Below, piece after piece: positions 37,785 through 64,000 of a stretch of 64,000 bases of DNA. The translations under genes were made by a program, and so were the position numbers. The stretch's first letter is position 1, and the number at the start of each line of letters is the position of its first letter. The stretch is from Lophius americanus. Taxonomy: Eukaryota; Chordata; Actinopteri; Lophiiformes; Lophiidae. Below the pieces are notes generated by a model. That model saw only the letters and a program-made list of their open reading frames with translations, was not told the origin of the DNA and made no database searches. The stretch covers positions 1,738,001 to 1,802,000 of the forward strand of contig JBBDHG010000153.1 in assembly GCA_037951165.1 (NCBI GenBank), written 5' to 3'.

Positions 37785-38389
37785 TCATGATCCCTGTAAA
37801 CGTTTCATAAAACTGAATGCAGACGTTTACTTGAACTGTATAATGTCTGTCTATTACTTTTGCCTTTACCGTCTTAAAGACTTTCCAATTTAGCCTTAAT
37901 TGCCATACATTCTGCTCATCCACAACACGTAGACTTCCATTAAACAATCTGTTAATATATCAAAAGTAATGCCAGTGAACAATATGTCAAACAGTATTAT
38001 TACAAGATTTCAGTTACACAATGACTGCCAGACGGCCTCAAACAACTTTGACTTCATGTGGCTCTGACACCCTATCATTCAGCTCAACATTCTGTGCGCT
38101 GTGTTTGGTTGCTGGTAAATGTTCTTTTTCGGTGTAACCTTTGATAAACGTTACACCAATTACCCATAACATAATAAATGCTGGTCTAATACTGTGCTGA
38201 CCCCCGTTAGCAGGTCAAATAAGTCTGAACTCTCCTGAGACTGCTGAAGGTGTGCTGTGGAAACTGGCACAAAGATGTAACAAAATCATAAACATGAACT
38301 GGAGTTATATCTCGGATCATGTTATGAGTACGAACAGCAGTAAATAGTACATCGTAACAAAGACAACATCTGTGCTTTGGAGAAACCTC
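37785..38389. other. Tail-to-tail spacer between IARS2 and RAB3GAP2
   Basis: No coding signal seen. It may be partly 3' UTR of IARS2 if the distal AATAAA at 38173 is used. Confidence 0.5.
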
Positions 38390-38395
38390 TTTATT
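38390..38395 (-). terminator. RAB3GAP2 polyadenylation signal
   Basis: AATAAA on the coding strand, 575 nt after the stop codon. Confidence 0.6.
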
Positions 38396-38969
38396 CGGCA
38401 TCAGATCGACCCAGGGGGAGCTTCCGGACTACGGAATAGGAGGTGTACAGGCACATCTAGTACAGTACTGTCTGCATGTATAAATACAAAATAAGGTTCC
38501 TTTCTTTATGATAGTAGATAGTCTTTATGATACATCTTTGTCTGAGAGAGATCATGAAGGAGAAATGCCAGACGGAACTCAGATATGGCACACGGGACAT
38601 CCAGACAGTGACAGAAGAAATGAGAGTGGAGTGAAGAGTCATGCTTCATTCCTTCAAAGTCATCTCATTAACATATTTTCCCATTAGAATTTTCAATAAG
38701 AGACAAAAGAATGCTCCGTATATTTGATGTTACATGCATGATAATATGGTGGTTTAAAAAGAAGAAGTTAAGAGTCAGTCATATCTGCTTTCTATAATTA
38801 AGTTGTAAGGATGAGTTTATCATATTAACATGAGATGATCACGAGAACAAAAAATCTCCATGAAAATAACAGGCGGGGAAAATGTTCTCCGCCTCCATCA
38901 GTTCCAAGTAATCTTTATCTCTTCATCTGTCCAAGCCACCTTCAAAAGGTTAGTCCACCCTCCTTTCTC

Positions 38970-54497
<15,528 letters not shown>

Positions 54498-54813
54498 TTC
54501 TCTATGTCCCGTCAAGACCAACGTAGACAGAGAAACGGCTAGTCAGCCTGTTAGCTAACAGCCCAACGTAGGTTAGCAGTTTGAGTCCGTTTGCAAGCTC
54601 TGCTATCAAGTTGACTGCGTGACAGCCTGCTCAGAAAGAAGATACTTCTCACTTGTCTTCGAATGCGTCTTAAAAAAATGTTACGATGGAGGCAGGGGTC
54701 TTACTTTACCCAATATTTAAAGTTCCCATCCAGTCCTGGTCTGATGTTGAAAAACTGTTGGGATCATGATTAGCATAATAACACGGGGATACTTCCGAGT
54801 GAGTTTTGACAAA

Positions 54814-54823
54814 TCTCGCGAGA
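54814..54823. promoter_or_regulatory. TCTCGCGAGA element upstream of RAB3GAP2
   Basis: A perfect 10 bp palindrome TCTCGCGAGA lies 317 bp upstream of the RAB3GAP2 start codon; CTTCCG is 22 bp away at about 54792. This element marks TATA-less CpG promoters in vertebrates and is bound by BANP (also studied as a Kaiso site). No divergent gene is visible on its other side. Confidence 0.65.
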
Positions 54824-55214
54824 TAAACAGCGGAACAGGAGAAACAAGCGACTCAATTCATTTTCTTTATTTCTTTTTTTTTTTATTATGAACCATTTAG
54901 TATTCACATCTCAACTGTAGGATTTCAGTCCAGTTAAATATTTTACACCAGGACTGCATAAAAGAAACAGATTGAAAAAAAACTATAAATATTAAATTAC
55001 ACTGCAAGACAATCAAATAATACCAAAAAAAAAAAAAAAAGATGTAGAAAAAGACATAAAAGGGTACTATTAAGTTCTGATTAACTAATGAAATTAAATA
55101 TTTTCATTGAATCATTGATAGTTTACAATTTTTACGTTTATAATTTTTCAATTGTATCAAAGTAAATTGTAAGGTCTGTAAGCATCATTTCACCACTGGC
55201 AGTTGAAGTTACAC

Positions 55215-55610
55215 TGAGTATATCATTACATTGGCACCTGTCAGAGGGTGGACTATAGTGAGTGGCGAGATCATTTTATTGTCTTAAAAGATTACATATT
55301 GGAAGCAGGAAACATGGGCAAGCGCAAAGATCAGAGCAACTTTGACAAGGGGCATGTTATAATAGATTACTGGGTCAGAATGTCTCCAAAAACTGTAGGT
55401 CTTCTTGGGTGTTTCAGGGCTAAAGTGGTTTTAATGATTTATATTTAAAAAAAAAACAGAAACAATGACATATTATATCATGAAAAATTTAAAAATTTAA
55501 GAAGGTGAATTTTATGAACAGTGGCTGCCGTGTAAATCCCACCCACTAACTGGCGCCACAGTAACAAGATTGATGTTGTCAGTGATTGTAATGTTGTGGC
55601 TCAGTGGTTT
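55215..55610 (+). mobile_element. Internally deleted Tc1/mariner element
   Basis: The plus strand around 55300-55430 encodes NMGKRKDQSNFDKGHVII, then SPKTVGLLG, matching the N-terminal helix-turn-helix of a fish Tc1 transposase (family form GKRKDLSDFDKGQIV). The sequence then jumps to the element's far end (gtaatgttgtggctcagtgg). The catalytic domain is gone. Confidence 0.75.
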
Positions 55611-56061
55611 TTATGATATATTACTTGTTATGGCATTGAGCTGATAAATGACCAAAATATGTTAAGTGAAGTGTCGCGAAGGCATGTAGACTAAGTGCTA
55701 CAATTACATTATTGCACTACTCAGAATTCTGTATTGTCTCAAGGTTGGCAGCTCTGAAAGTGTGACAGGCATCACTGCCAGCTTGCTCAAATGGATTTGC
55801 AATTTAATCCGTAGGAAAATAAAAAAAAGCTTGTAAATATTTTATGATGTAAAGCCACTGAATGGAAGGAGGCTTTATCACACTTCTCTCCGCGTCTGTC
55901 ATCTTGTCCTTCTCATCTCCCTTCATCTCTTTTTCAACTGTCACCTTTGACCCGGACACGACCCCAATTTAATGTGACTTCCTGCTGGACGTCAGCAGCA
56001 GCGAGGAGTAGTTGATACTGCCAAGATTAGTACACACACATTCAGATGCATGATCAGCCTC

Positions 56062-56064
<3 letters not shown>

Positions 56065-56139
<75 letters not shown>
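56065..56139. repeat. (AC)37 microsatellite
   Basis: Seventy-five bases of perfect AC dinucleotide. Confidence 0.95.
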
Positions 56140-56140
<1 letters not shown>

Positions 56141-58104
56141 TTATGCATGATTTCAATAGACACACCAGCATCCTAAGTGCCTCCAGAGGAAGGATTATGT
56201 TACAAGAATAACAAATTCATTGGACTCTCTTGATCACTTCTACTTTCACACACTCATTTTCATTTTCAGCTCCTGATACACCTGTCAACTGTATTTATTA
56301 ATGTCCTAAAAACAGCAAACACTAATAAATCGCATTCAGCCAACCATAACATGACTTCACCAGGTCATAAAGAAACACAATACCTCAGATAGAACACATG
56401 CAGCTGCTAATAGAAAAGAAAAATTTGTGCTGATGTGGACGCAAAATAACCGCTACTATTACTACTTATTGTAGTATTTAAGCAGAAAGTCATTAAAATC
56501 CTATAAATGCAACAATATATTTTTGTATTCTGTAGATTTCCAAGCCGTAATAGGCTGGACTTTGCTTTTAATATTGATAACTTATCCTTGTTTAACCAAG
56601 TTGTTTGTGTGATTCAAATAAAGTAAATTTACTCATTTTTCTGCAAAAATAAGCAAAATGTAGACGCCAATTATGGTATACACACTTTAGGGCCCCTACA
56701 TGTTTCAAGGTGGTGTCGATAGGCTACACCTCTATGAAATCCGTTGCTTATGCAGAGAGGAGGGGGCAACAGCAAACACATATTTCCTCTTTAATAAATG
56801 GCGATCTGGGTTTCTCGATGGAAGTCTCTTTATCATTGAAGCTCAAGATCTGTGTCAAAATGCAGAGCAGGTTGTAATGTGTCTGTTTTATTTTCAAATT
56901 TTGTTTCCTTCCAGTTTTCGTCTCACCTTCCCATGATGCTTTGCTTTTTATAGCAACGCTTATGGTACATTCCTTTAAATAATGACAGTTTGCTCTTATC
57001 ACACATTGTTTTCCCAGAATGCAGTACAGTTCACAGCATGTCACAATGATTTTACCGCTGCAGAATAATTTTAGGTTTTCACTGTAAATTTACAGCATAC
57101 TTTTAAAGTGTACGTAAATCATGATATTTGATATAGAGTGGAAGTTTCTGCTACCACTTCCTGCATTGGGTGTTTTTTCACACCTGTGCCAAGGAGGTTT
57201 TGTTTTCACTCATTTTTGCTGTTTTTGTTTCTTTATCATCAAGATTACGCAAAAGTCACTAAATAAATTTCCAACAAAAGAAAGAGGCATGGACCAGAAG
57301 GGCATCCATTAAAGTTTGGAATGGATCCGGATCAAGGGCCAATCCAGGATATTTTTATTCCTTTATTTAAATTTGCAGTATTCTTATGCAAAAACAACTT
57401 TAAACAGTTTCCACAAAAGTGTGTGGAGGTGTAGGTCGTGTGTCAGGCCCGGTTGAAGCTCATGTGTAGGATTGTTCAGCACTGGAGTTGGTTTGCCCTA
57501 CTGAGCGCCATTCTAGTTAAATACAAGTGATAATTGGCTTATAACTTATCTAAAGCATTGATGAATTATTGATTAAATATTTATCTAGTAATTGAGTACA
57601 TCTGCCCTTTATGACGGGTAACTTTTTAGATAGTGTTATCAACTTTTTAATAATACTGTCTCAGGGGGAAAGTGCATTTGGGTTCCCCTTCAAGGGTTTG
57701 GAACTCAAATACACGATTGAACACAGGTTAAAAACAAACAATCAACATTCATGTCCCGAACATCATCGTTCACCTCTGATTCTTTGTTCAGATCAGATTT
57801 GGTTATCTCGATGGTTCACATACATAATTACAGCGACCTGCATCCAGCTGTACTTCTACGTCACGAGCATTTAGAATAAAAAGGAAATAATAAGAACAAA
57901 TGTTTGCATAACTCTCTGCTCTGATGGACGGCAAACATTTTATTGACTGTTTACAAGCAGGTTTCTTAACGGATAAACATGCAAACACAAACACAAAATC
58001 ACACGCACGCACGCAAACACACACAAAATCTGAATTGTTCCATAGTAAGGCAAGCAAATCATAATCACGTGTCACTTCGGCGTGGAGAAGTGAACATAGC
58101 TTTA

Positions 58105-58599
58105 GGGTGCTTTCACACCTAACCTCCATCGGACCAGTTGGACCAGGACCTAATGTTCATGTATGACACCATTCCCTGTCAAACCGCTGGGTTCCGTCAT
58201 AAAGAGAAGATTTGGCCTTGGTCCGGATCAAAGTAAGCCATTTTTTTTTTGGTAATACAGATTTCAGACCAATTACCAATGGAAGAAACAAATGGAAGTA
58301 TTTAATAGTGACATGGTCTAATGAAGTTAACTGTATGTAAAAAAAGTGCTTGTACTTTATATTCTTTGAGGTAAGAGAGGGGGTCCGACTGGCGTTGGAC
58401 TTGATCAGTCTAAAAGCAAATACATGATGAAGTAGGCCTACAGGGCGACACAGCCCACGTTCCTATGTCATCAAATGTTCTTTACTGCGTTTGCAAAATT
58501 GCAATGTGAAACCAAAACCATCCAGATCGGACTTATACAGTTAAAATCAAAAACGTGAACCTCGGCTCAATACTTGGATTTTCTGTTGTGAAAGCACCC
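58105..58599. mobile_element. PIF/Harbinger-like MITE with TTA target duplication
   Basis: Perfect 13 bp terminal inverted repeats (gggtgctttcaca) flanked on both sides by TTA (58102-58104 and 58600-58602), the target-site type of PIF/Harbinger transposons. Length 495 bp, no transposase. Confidence 0.75.
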
Positions 58600-58928
58600 T
58601 TACCCCCTCTGATGTTTAAGGAGCCTTTAAAACACCTCCAAGTAGCTACTGTGTCTATAAATAGTCAATTTCACTCACTCACATATTGTCAGCTGCTGCG
58701 TTACAACTCACAATAAGAGATGAGGGAGAAAAGGGGAAAACGTTTTCAGTCGGATTCCATCAGATGATGATGTAAACACTGCTAGATCTCATTGGGACCA
58801 CCGCTAGATTGAACCTCATAGGCAGTTTAGTTGTTCAGTCATTCTTAGGCTCAGTTCAGTCTCTCCGTCTCTCCTCATTTGAGCTGGTGTGGTTGTTAAT
58901 CCATGTTTGGGCTTTAATTTTCCATGGC

Positions 58929-60485
58929 TTACACACAGCTAGGCTTTGCATCGCTGTCCACACGTTGTTTTTTTGACACATTTAAGGGTATGATAGTTTT
59001 TCCTTCAATCTGTGTGATTAAAATTGAGTTCTTTCTGGAAGCGTCTGTTTCCTGGTTATTCATTGTGGTGGTGTGTGTCATCAGCACAACGTTGGGATGG
59101 CCATTGTTCTCATCAGTACCAACCTCAGGAGAATTGGTGGCTAGGGCGCCATGGCTGGCGTTGCCGCCGCGGAAACAGCAACATAATATCCTGGCGATAG
59201 GCCTGACTAGAGTTCTGTGGAGGCCACGGCGGGCGCTTTCGCTCACGAAGCAGTAGAGGGCGGGGTCAGCCACGCAGTTCAGGCTGGTCAGCAGCAATGA
59301 CAGGTGGTAGTAGTTAAATATTCCTGCAAAATGAGAGGATAGGCCACATAGTTAGGGGAAAAACAGTTTTCAAGCTAAGTCACTGGATTACTTTGAATGA
59401 AGTGTACCTGCAATAAAGTTACAGTCCCGTTCCAGCAGGGTGCGCAACAGCAGGAAGATGTGGTATGGGGAGAAGCAGACGAGGAAGATGAGGATGGTGC
59501 TGCTGACTAACTGTCGGATCCTCGTCTTCTGGTCTGGCTGTGTCCCGGCACTCTGACCCACGGCGCGGAGGACACACAGGTAGCTGATCTGTATGACGCA
59601 ACAGGATCATTGTTCACACACTTCAACAGGTCTTCATATTTCTTTTTGAATCATCTCACTCACTCTGTTCTATGAGCGCTTTCACACCCGCCTCGTTTGG
59701 TCTGGATGTGAGTATTTTCCAATTTGATCTGAAGCAAAATTGCTGGTTTACAACTAACCCTGGATCAGGCTTCGAAGGAATCAGAGAAACTTTGGTCTGA
59801 CCAAAAAAGGGTAGGGAGTCCCTCTGGATCAGACTGAATCAGGTTTAAATCCATTATATCCCAGAAAATGATATTATGGAACCCGTCATCGACAATTTTA
59901 TAGTTCATTTTCATATTTTACAACTTCACAGACCTTAGTGCGAGGAAGAACTGGATTTTGCGACACTAGGGGGAGCTTCATCTCCAAACATTTTCAGGCC
60001 ATCATTTTTCAACTGTTAGTCCGATTTAGACCAAATTTGGTGCATATAAATCGACTCCAGGAGATCTGTCTTGCATGATCATGTTTTACTTTCGTAGTTC
60101 ATATTTAACTCACTAGGGGGCGCGTTTTCGAAAAACATTTACAACTAAAAATTTGGGGGAATTCAATCAGGGGGGTTGCTTGTACAAACCAACAGATAGG
60201 GGGCTTTTCGGGGATATACCCTTAGTAGGCCTAGATTTCAGTGTGAAAGCACTTTTTGAATAGTTTTAAATTGCTTCAGACCAATTTCAGAATTTTATAG
60301 CATTTTTTCGTTGCTAATAATGAAAGTAAATGGAGTAAAGAGAAAGTTGAATATGAGCCACACGTGGGGGGAAACCATCTGGTTTCAGGGTTGCTTCCTT
60401 TCCTTTGAAGATGAAAAAAGAAGGCAACTCACACTGGTATACTAGCCAACTAATCATCAAGTATGGAGATACTTAACCCACAACA

Positions 60486-60516
<31 letters not shown>

Positions 60517-63228
60517 CGGGACATTTTAGTCATGAAAAGTTCTCAAGTTTGGTTCCAAAATTGTGATGTGAAACCAAAACGGACCAGAACCTTTACTTCA
60601 CAACTTGAATCTGACATTCGGGTGTGGAAGCGCCCTTTATCACATTGTCTTTAAACAACTATTTTTACCAAAATTGTTCAGGTTTACATCAAACACAGGA
60701 TATATTAAATACTACTGTATCAAATTATGTTCAATAACAACATTTTAAAATAATTTCTCCCACCGATAGAATAGCCAATGGGAACAAGAAGCCAATCGTG
60801 AAGCGGTAGTAGTTGATTGGATATTCCCAGGACTTCATCGGGTAGTGCTCGAAGCACACCGATTGGTTGGTTCGGTCTCGGCTCAGTTCTTTATGGCGAA
60901 AGAAAACTATGCCCACAGCGATCTCTTTCAGCCAGATGATGGCGCTAACGATCCAGGCTGATCTCATACAGCGGAGTGAGGTGAACCTGGAGACAAGAAG
61001 AAGAGGGAATAAATTAGTCTCCACCTAGAAGTTTGCATTGGTGGGTTTTCGTCCATTTTCCAATTGGCAGGATTAAGCAATAACTTCAGTCAGGTGTTGC
61101 AAATATACCAAATCTTGGTAGGCTGGTTCGGCATATGCATGTCAAGGTGAATCGCATTGAATTTTGGGCAGGATACTGAAAACTGGTTTTATTTTCTTTA
61201 ACATTGCGAGTCTTTTATTATTTTTACGAAGGAGCTACCTGATGGATTTCAAAGAAACTTTGTAGGATGTTTGGAAATGTAGCATGGATAACGCCAGTAA
61301 ATTATGGATAGAGTGACAGAGTCTGAAACTGTTGTTTTGTACATTGCAAGATGGGGCTTTTTGGCGCAATTTTTTATCAGTTATACACGTCATTAAAGAT
61401 TTCCATGACGTTTGGTGGATGAGTCCAGCATGTGCTATAGAAGAAATGGCCCATGTTTTGGAGCCAGATACTCAGGAAATGTTGATAAAAAGATTTGTCA
61501 AACAAATAATGACGCCAATGTCATAAGAGTCAAACTACCACATGTGTGTGGTTTCAGGCGTAGTGGGCAAACTGAGTGACTTAGATGTAAATGATGAAAG
61601 AAAGAAAAAGATTACCTTAAAGGATGGACCACAGCCAGGTAGCGATCCAGGCTGATACAGCACAGGAAACCAATGCTGATGTATATGTTCTCATAGAGCA
61701 GGAAGCCACACAGCTTACATAGCCACTCTCTGTGACGCCAATCATCACCCTGAAACAACATCACACCTGAAATCAGACTCTCCACTGACGTGCAAGACAA
61801 GTCAGTCACAAAAGTTGTCAATGTGATGAAAACTGATAAATTTTTCAGAAAATATAATGGAAACTTAAAAGCCAACATATGATGCAACGAAAGTTTATCA
61901 GTTATTTTTGTGTTTGTACCAAGTTTGCACCAATCTGTAAGAAGGCTAATATCCATTATCCCACTTTTTATGCTTTTTACTTGTTTGAACTTTGGTGATT
62001 TTCATGTACATTTGCAAACATTCACCAATAACATCTATCACATCGTCACAAATAGACTTATCTACCTGCAGGGGCATCTGCGACCCTGAGCAGAAGTTTT
62101 CTACATTTACATTACGTTATATGCATCGTATTTTAGAATATTAATAGTAGTTAATCTAGTGATTGAGATTGAAGTGAGTTTATTGGAGCTTAACCTCATC
62201 TAAAAATAAGTTCCTTTTAAAGCCAGGGAACTGCCCTTTAAGCACCAACAGAGAATTTTTTAAAACAGGTTGAAACTGTTGAATTTTCAAAGAAATCCAT
62301 AATTTTTGATATTGGAAGAACAACAATAATAATACAAAAGAAATCATATAAATTGAAACACTTGTCCAAAGAGTAAATGACTGGTGTCAGATTACCTGAA
62401 AGATGTACTGTAGCCAGAGAGGTAAGGATGTCAGGTACAGCAGGTCAGACACCGTGAGGTTCATTAAATAAACTCCCAGCTCATTCTTCTGATTCAGCTG
62501 CAGAGCAGCGTGGTATAAAGAGTATATGTTGGATGGAACGCCAATCTAGAATGAAAAAGATTATTTATTGTGGTTAAAGTAACAGTTAGGTTATTATCTA
62601 AGTATTGGTAAATAAGAGGTTGTCAGGTTAGAAACAAAAACAATTGATTTTGGTTACGGAAGGATGCAAAATTAATTGTCTGATTGTAACTATCAACAAA
62701 ATCACAGAAAATCTTTTTAGTAAGCATTGCACAACCCTTGTTACCAAATCACAGAGTAATGTACAGAGGGCAGGGGTAGACTTTGGGTTAATGTTAGATA
62801 TGTAAATAAAACAGTATACCATAGGAACATTCACCAGTACAAGTGACCATCTTTTGGTATTTTGTGGAAACTTGGGAACACAGCGGAGGTCACATGACTC
62901 AGAGCTTTCTCGTTTTTTTTGTTTCATATCATACGGTTGTAATTCAGGCAACAATTTGCCGTTTCAGCTGCAATGTCATGTTTTTAAGGGGGAACTAGAC
63001 TTGTGACATTGACCTCAATTTGGTCAAACACACTTTCCCATTAACTATTGGTCAAACACACTTTCCCAATTAACTGCGCATATTTATAAAGTATTCTGGC
63101 ACTTAAGCAACTTTATTCAGACACTTAAAATGTATACTTACCAATAGTACGAGGATATAGACACAGGAGAAGAGGTACTGGTGGATTTCATGACTGATGG
63201 TGCAGTTAATCACGTCCTGCTCGGACAT
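58929..63228 (-). CDS. GPR68/OGR1-like proton-sensing-family G-protein-coupled receptor, six coding exons
   Basis: Seven-helix class A receptor of the GPR4/GPR65/GPR68/GPR132 group, nearest GPR68 by eye. Exons: 63228-63142, 62545-62396, 61749-61616, 60986-60764, 59588-59408 and 59323-58929; phases agree, giving 389 residues (human GPR68 365). The N-terminus has one sequon (NCT) and two histidines, H13 and H16. Further landmarks are ELGVYLMNLTVSDLLYL (TM2), LCKLCGFLLYENIYISIGF (TM3), DRYLAVVHPLRF (DRY box), VCFEHYP (ECL2), CFSPYH (TM6) and SLNCVADPALYCFVSE (DPxLY, TM7). The C-tail contains CCC, a likely palmitoylation site, and ends SCV, a class I PDZ-ligand pattern. Human members have an uninterrupted coding region, so the five introns are unusual. 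The start is the first ATG of exon 1, matching the expected N-terminal length. Ligand and G-protein choice cannot be read from sequence. Confidence 0.88.
59870..60250. repeat. Dispersed repeat shared with the left edge of the window
   Basis: The segments catatttaactcactaggggg and attcaatcaggggggttgct, followed by tgtacaaacc, align with 25-60 and 287-330 at the window start. The part near 59905 aligns with 9785. Family not recognised. Confidence 0.55.
60486..60515. repeat. (GAT)10 microsatellite
   Basis: Ten perfect GAT units within the larger MITE. Confidence 0.9.
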
Positions 63229-63239
63229 GGCGAACACTA

Positions 63240-64000
63240 CGCACTCACACTACTTCACATTTAACATGGACTCTCTCACATGAACGTTTTCAGACATTTT
63301 TATAAGAGCACAGAACCACACACATATCTCCCAAACTAAGGTAGATGTCAGTTGCAGTAATTGATTGAGCTCTCTCTTCTTTGCTTGCTTCAATATCCGT
63401 TTCAATTTGACAACTCTGGAACACAGAAGAACACATTTATTAGTGACTATGAAAATGATCCGTGTACTACTTTTGATGCTGCTTACATACACACATACAC
63501 AGAGAATATGATGAGAATAATACAGAGAATATGATGTGATGTGTATAATGTGGTGATTAGTTTCCCGACAGCATTACGACATCAATAGCCCTTCATCTGG
63601 GACACATTATGAAATCACTGTGGCTTTTCTGTGTTCACATTAGGGAGCAATAGATTCTTTTTTTAAAATGGAGCTTTCAACTGTAAATATACAGTTATTA
63701 ACTGGCAGCAGGTTCAAAGATTCTTATTGTATTTGAAAACATAGGCTCAGCCGTTATACAGCTAATGGCTCAAATCTGGATGAGAGTCCGGCTTTTTTTG
63801 CTGCTGCTTTTCTGGTCTGACAGAATGCTGTACTATGATTTCTTTATTCAATCATAATTAAAGAATGTTAGGAAAATATTGCTAGTAACTAATTGTACAT
63901 ATGCATAGATCAATCCACTTGTTATAGGTAAATGTGTACTTATATCTGACCCACTACTCCAAGGATTTAACAAAACTAAGCCGCATTCACCCCTTCACCA
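63240..64000. other. Upstream flank of the GPR68-like gene
   Basis: No exon or recognisable promoter motif was seen. AT-rich; any 5' untranslated exon of the receptor would lie here or beyond the window. Confidence 0.4.

Larger units (their letters stand above)
54850..58928. other. Gene-free, repeat-rich interval between RAB3GAP2 and the GPR68-like gene
   Basis: It holds a Tc1 remnant (55215-55610), a CA microsatellite (56065-56139), a fish dispersed repeat (about 57120-57360, gatccggatcaagg-type) and a Harbinger-like MITE (58105-58599). Nothing else coding was recognised. Part of the right end may be 3' UTR of the receptor gene. Confidence 0.5.
59674..60635. mobile_element. Second, larger MITE of the same family in the GPCR gene
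   Basis: In the intron between receptor exons 4 and 5. The left end gagcgctttcacacccg pairs with the right end cgggtgtggaagcgccc. The right 60 bp (atgtgaaaccaaaac block) matches the element at 58105-58599. A further internal gtgtgaaagcac at 60240 and the repeat described at 59870-60250 suggest a nested insertion. The TTA duplication is not clear here. Confidence 0.6.

Overview
This is a 64 kb piece of a bony-fish nuclear genome, most likely a spiny-rayed (percomorph) teleost. The evidence is short introns of mostly 70-2000 bp, many CA/TG microsatellites, Tc1/mariner, MITE, L2-like LINE and tRNA-SINE debris typical of fish, and vertebrate-specific genes. There is no bacterial, viral or CRISPR content. 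Gene models were built by hand by matching exon phases at GT/AG junctions. Assignments rest on recalled vertebrate orthologues, not on a search.

Layout. (1) 569-5949, minus: RTN4IP1, a mitochondrial NADPH oxidoreductase, with its last exon beyond the left edge. (2) 6315-13180, plus: QRSL1 (mitochondrial GatA), complete in 11 exons, head-to-head with RTN4IP1 across a 365 bp promoter with two CCAAT boxes. (3) 18332-20135 and 21774-23696, minus: two tandem CD24-like GPI-anchored mini-mucin genes. (4) 24645-37303, plus: IARS2 (mitochondrial isoleucyl-tRNA synthetase), 22 coding exons. (5) 38970-54497, minus: RAB3GAP2, 35 coding exons, tail-to-tail with IARS2 and with a TCTCGCGAGA promoter element upstream. 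(6) 54.9-58.9 kb: gene-free, repeat-rich. (7) 58929-63228, minus: a GPR68/OGR1-like proton-sensing-family receptor spread over six coding exons.

How the genes relate. RTN4IP1, QRSL1 and IARS2 are all nuclear genes for mitochondrial proteins, two of them in mitochondrial translation. RTN4IP1-QRSL1-CD24 matches the human 6q21 order and IARS2-RAB3GAP2 matches human 1q41, so this window joins two human blocks; a GPR68-type gene (human 14q32) lies beside them.

The most notable observations are: an 81/84 bp near-perfect inverted repeat with a 9 nt loop that runs through IARS2 exon 19, the intron and the start of exon 20, with only homopolymer indels between the arms; the CD24 tandem pair, in which one promoter keeps a perfect CRE and the other has its central CpG changed to TpA; and the intron-rich GPR68-like receptor that lacks two of the classical pH-sensing histidines. 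I found no clear sign of a wholly new biological system.
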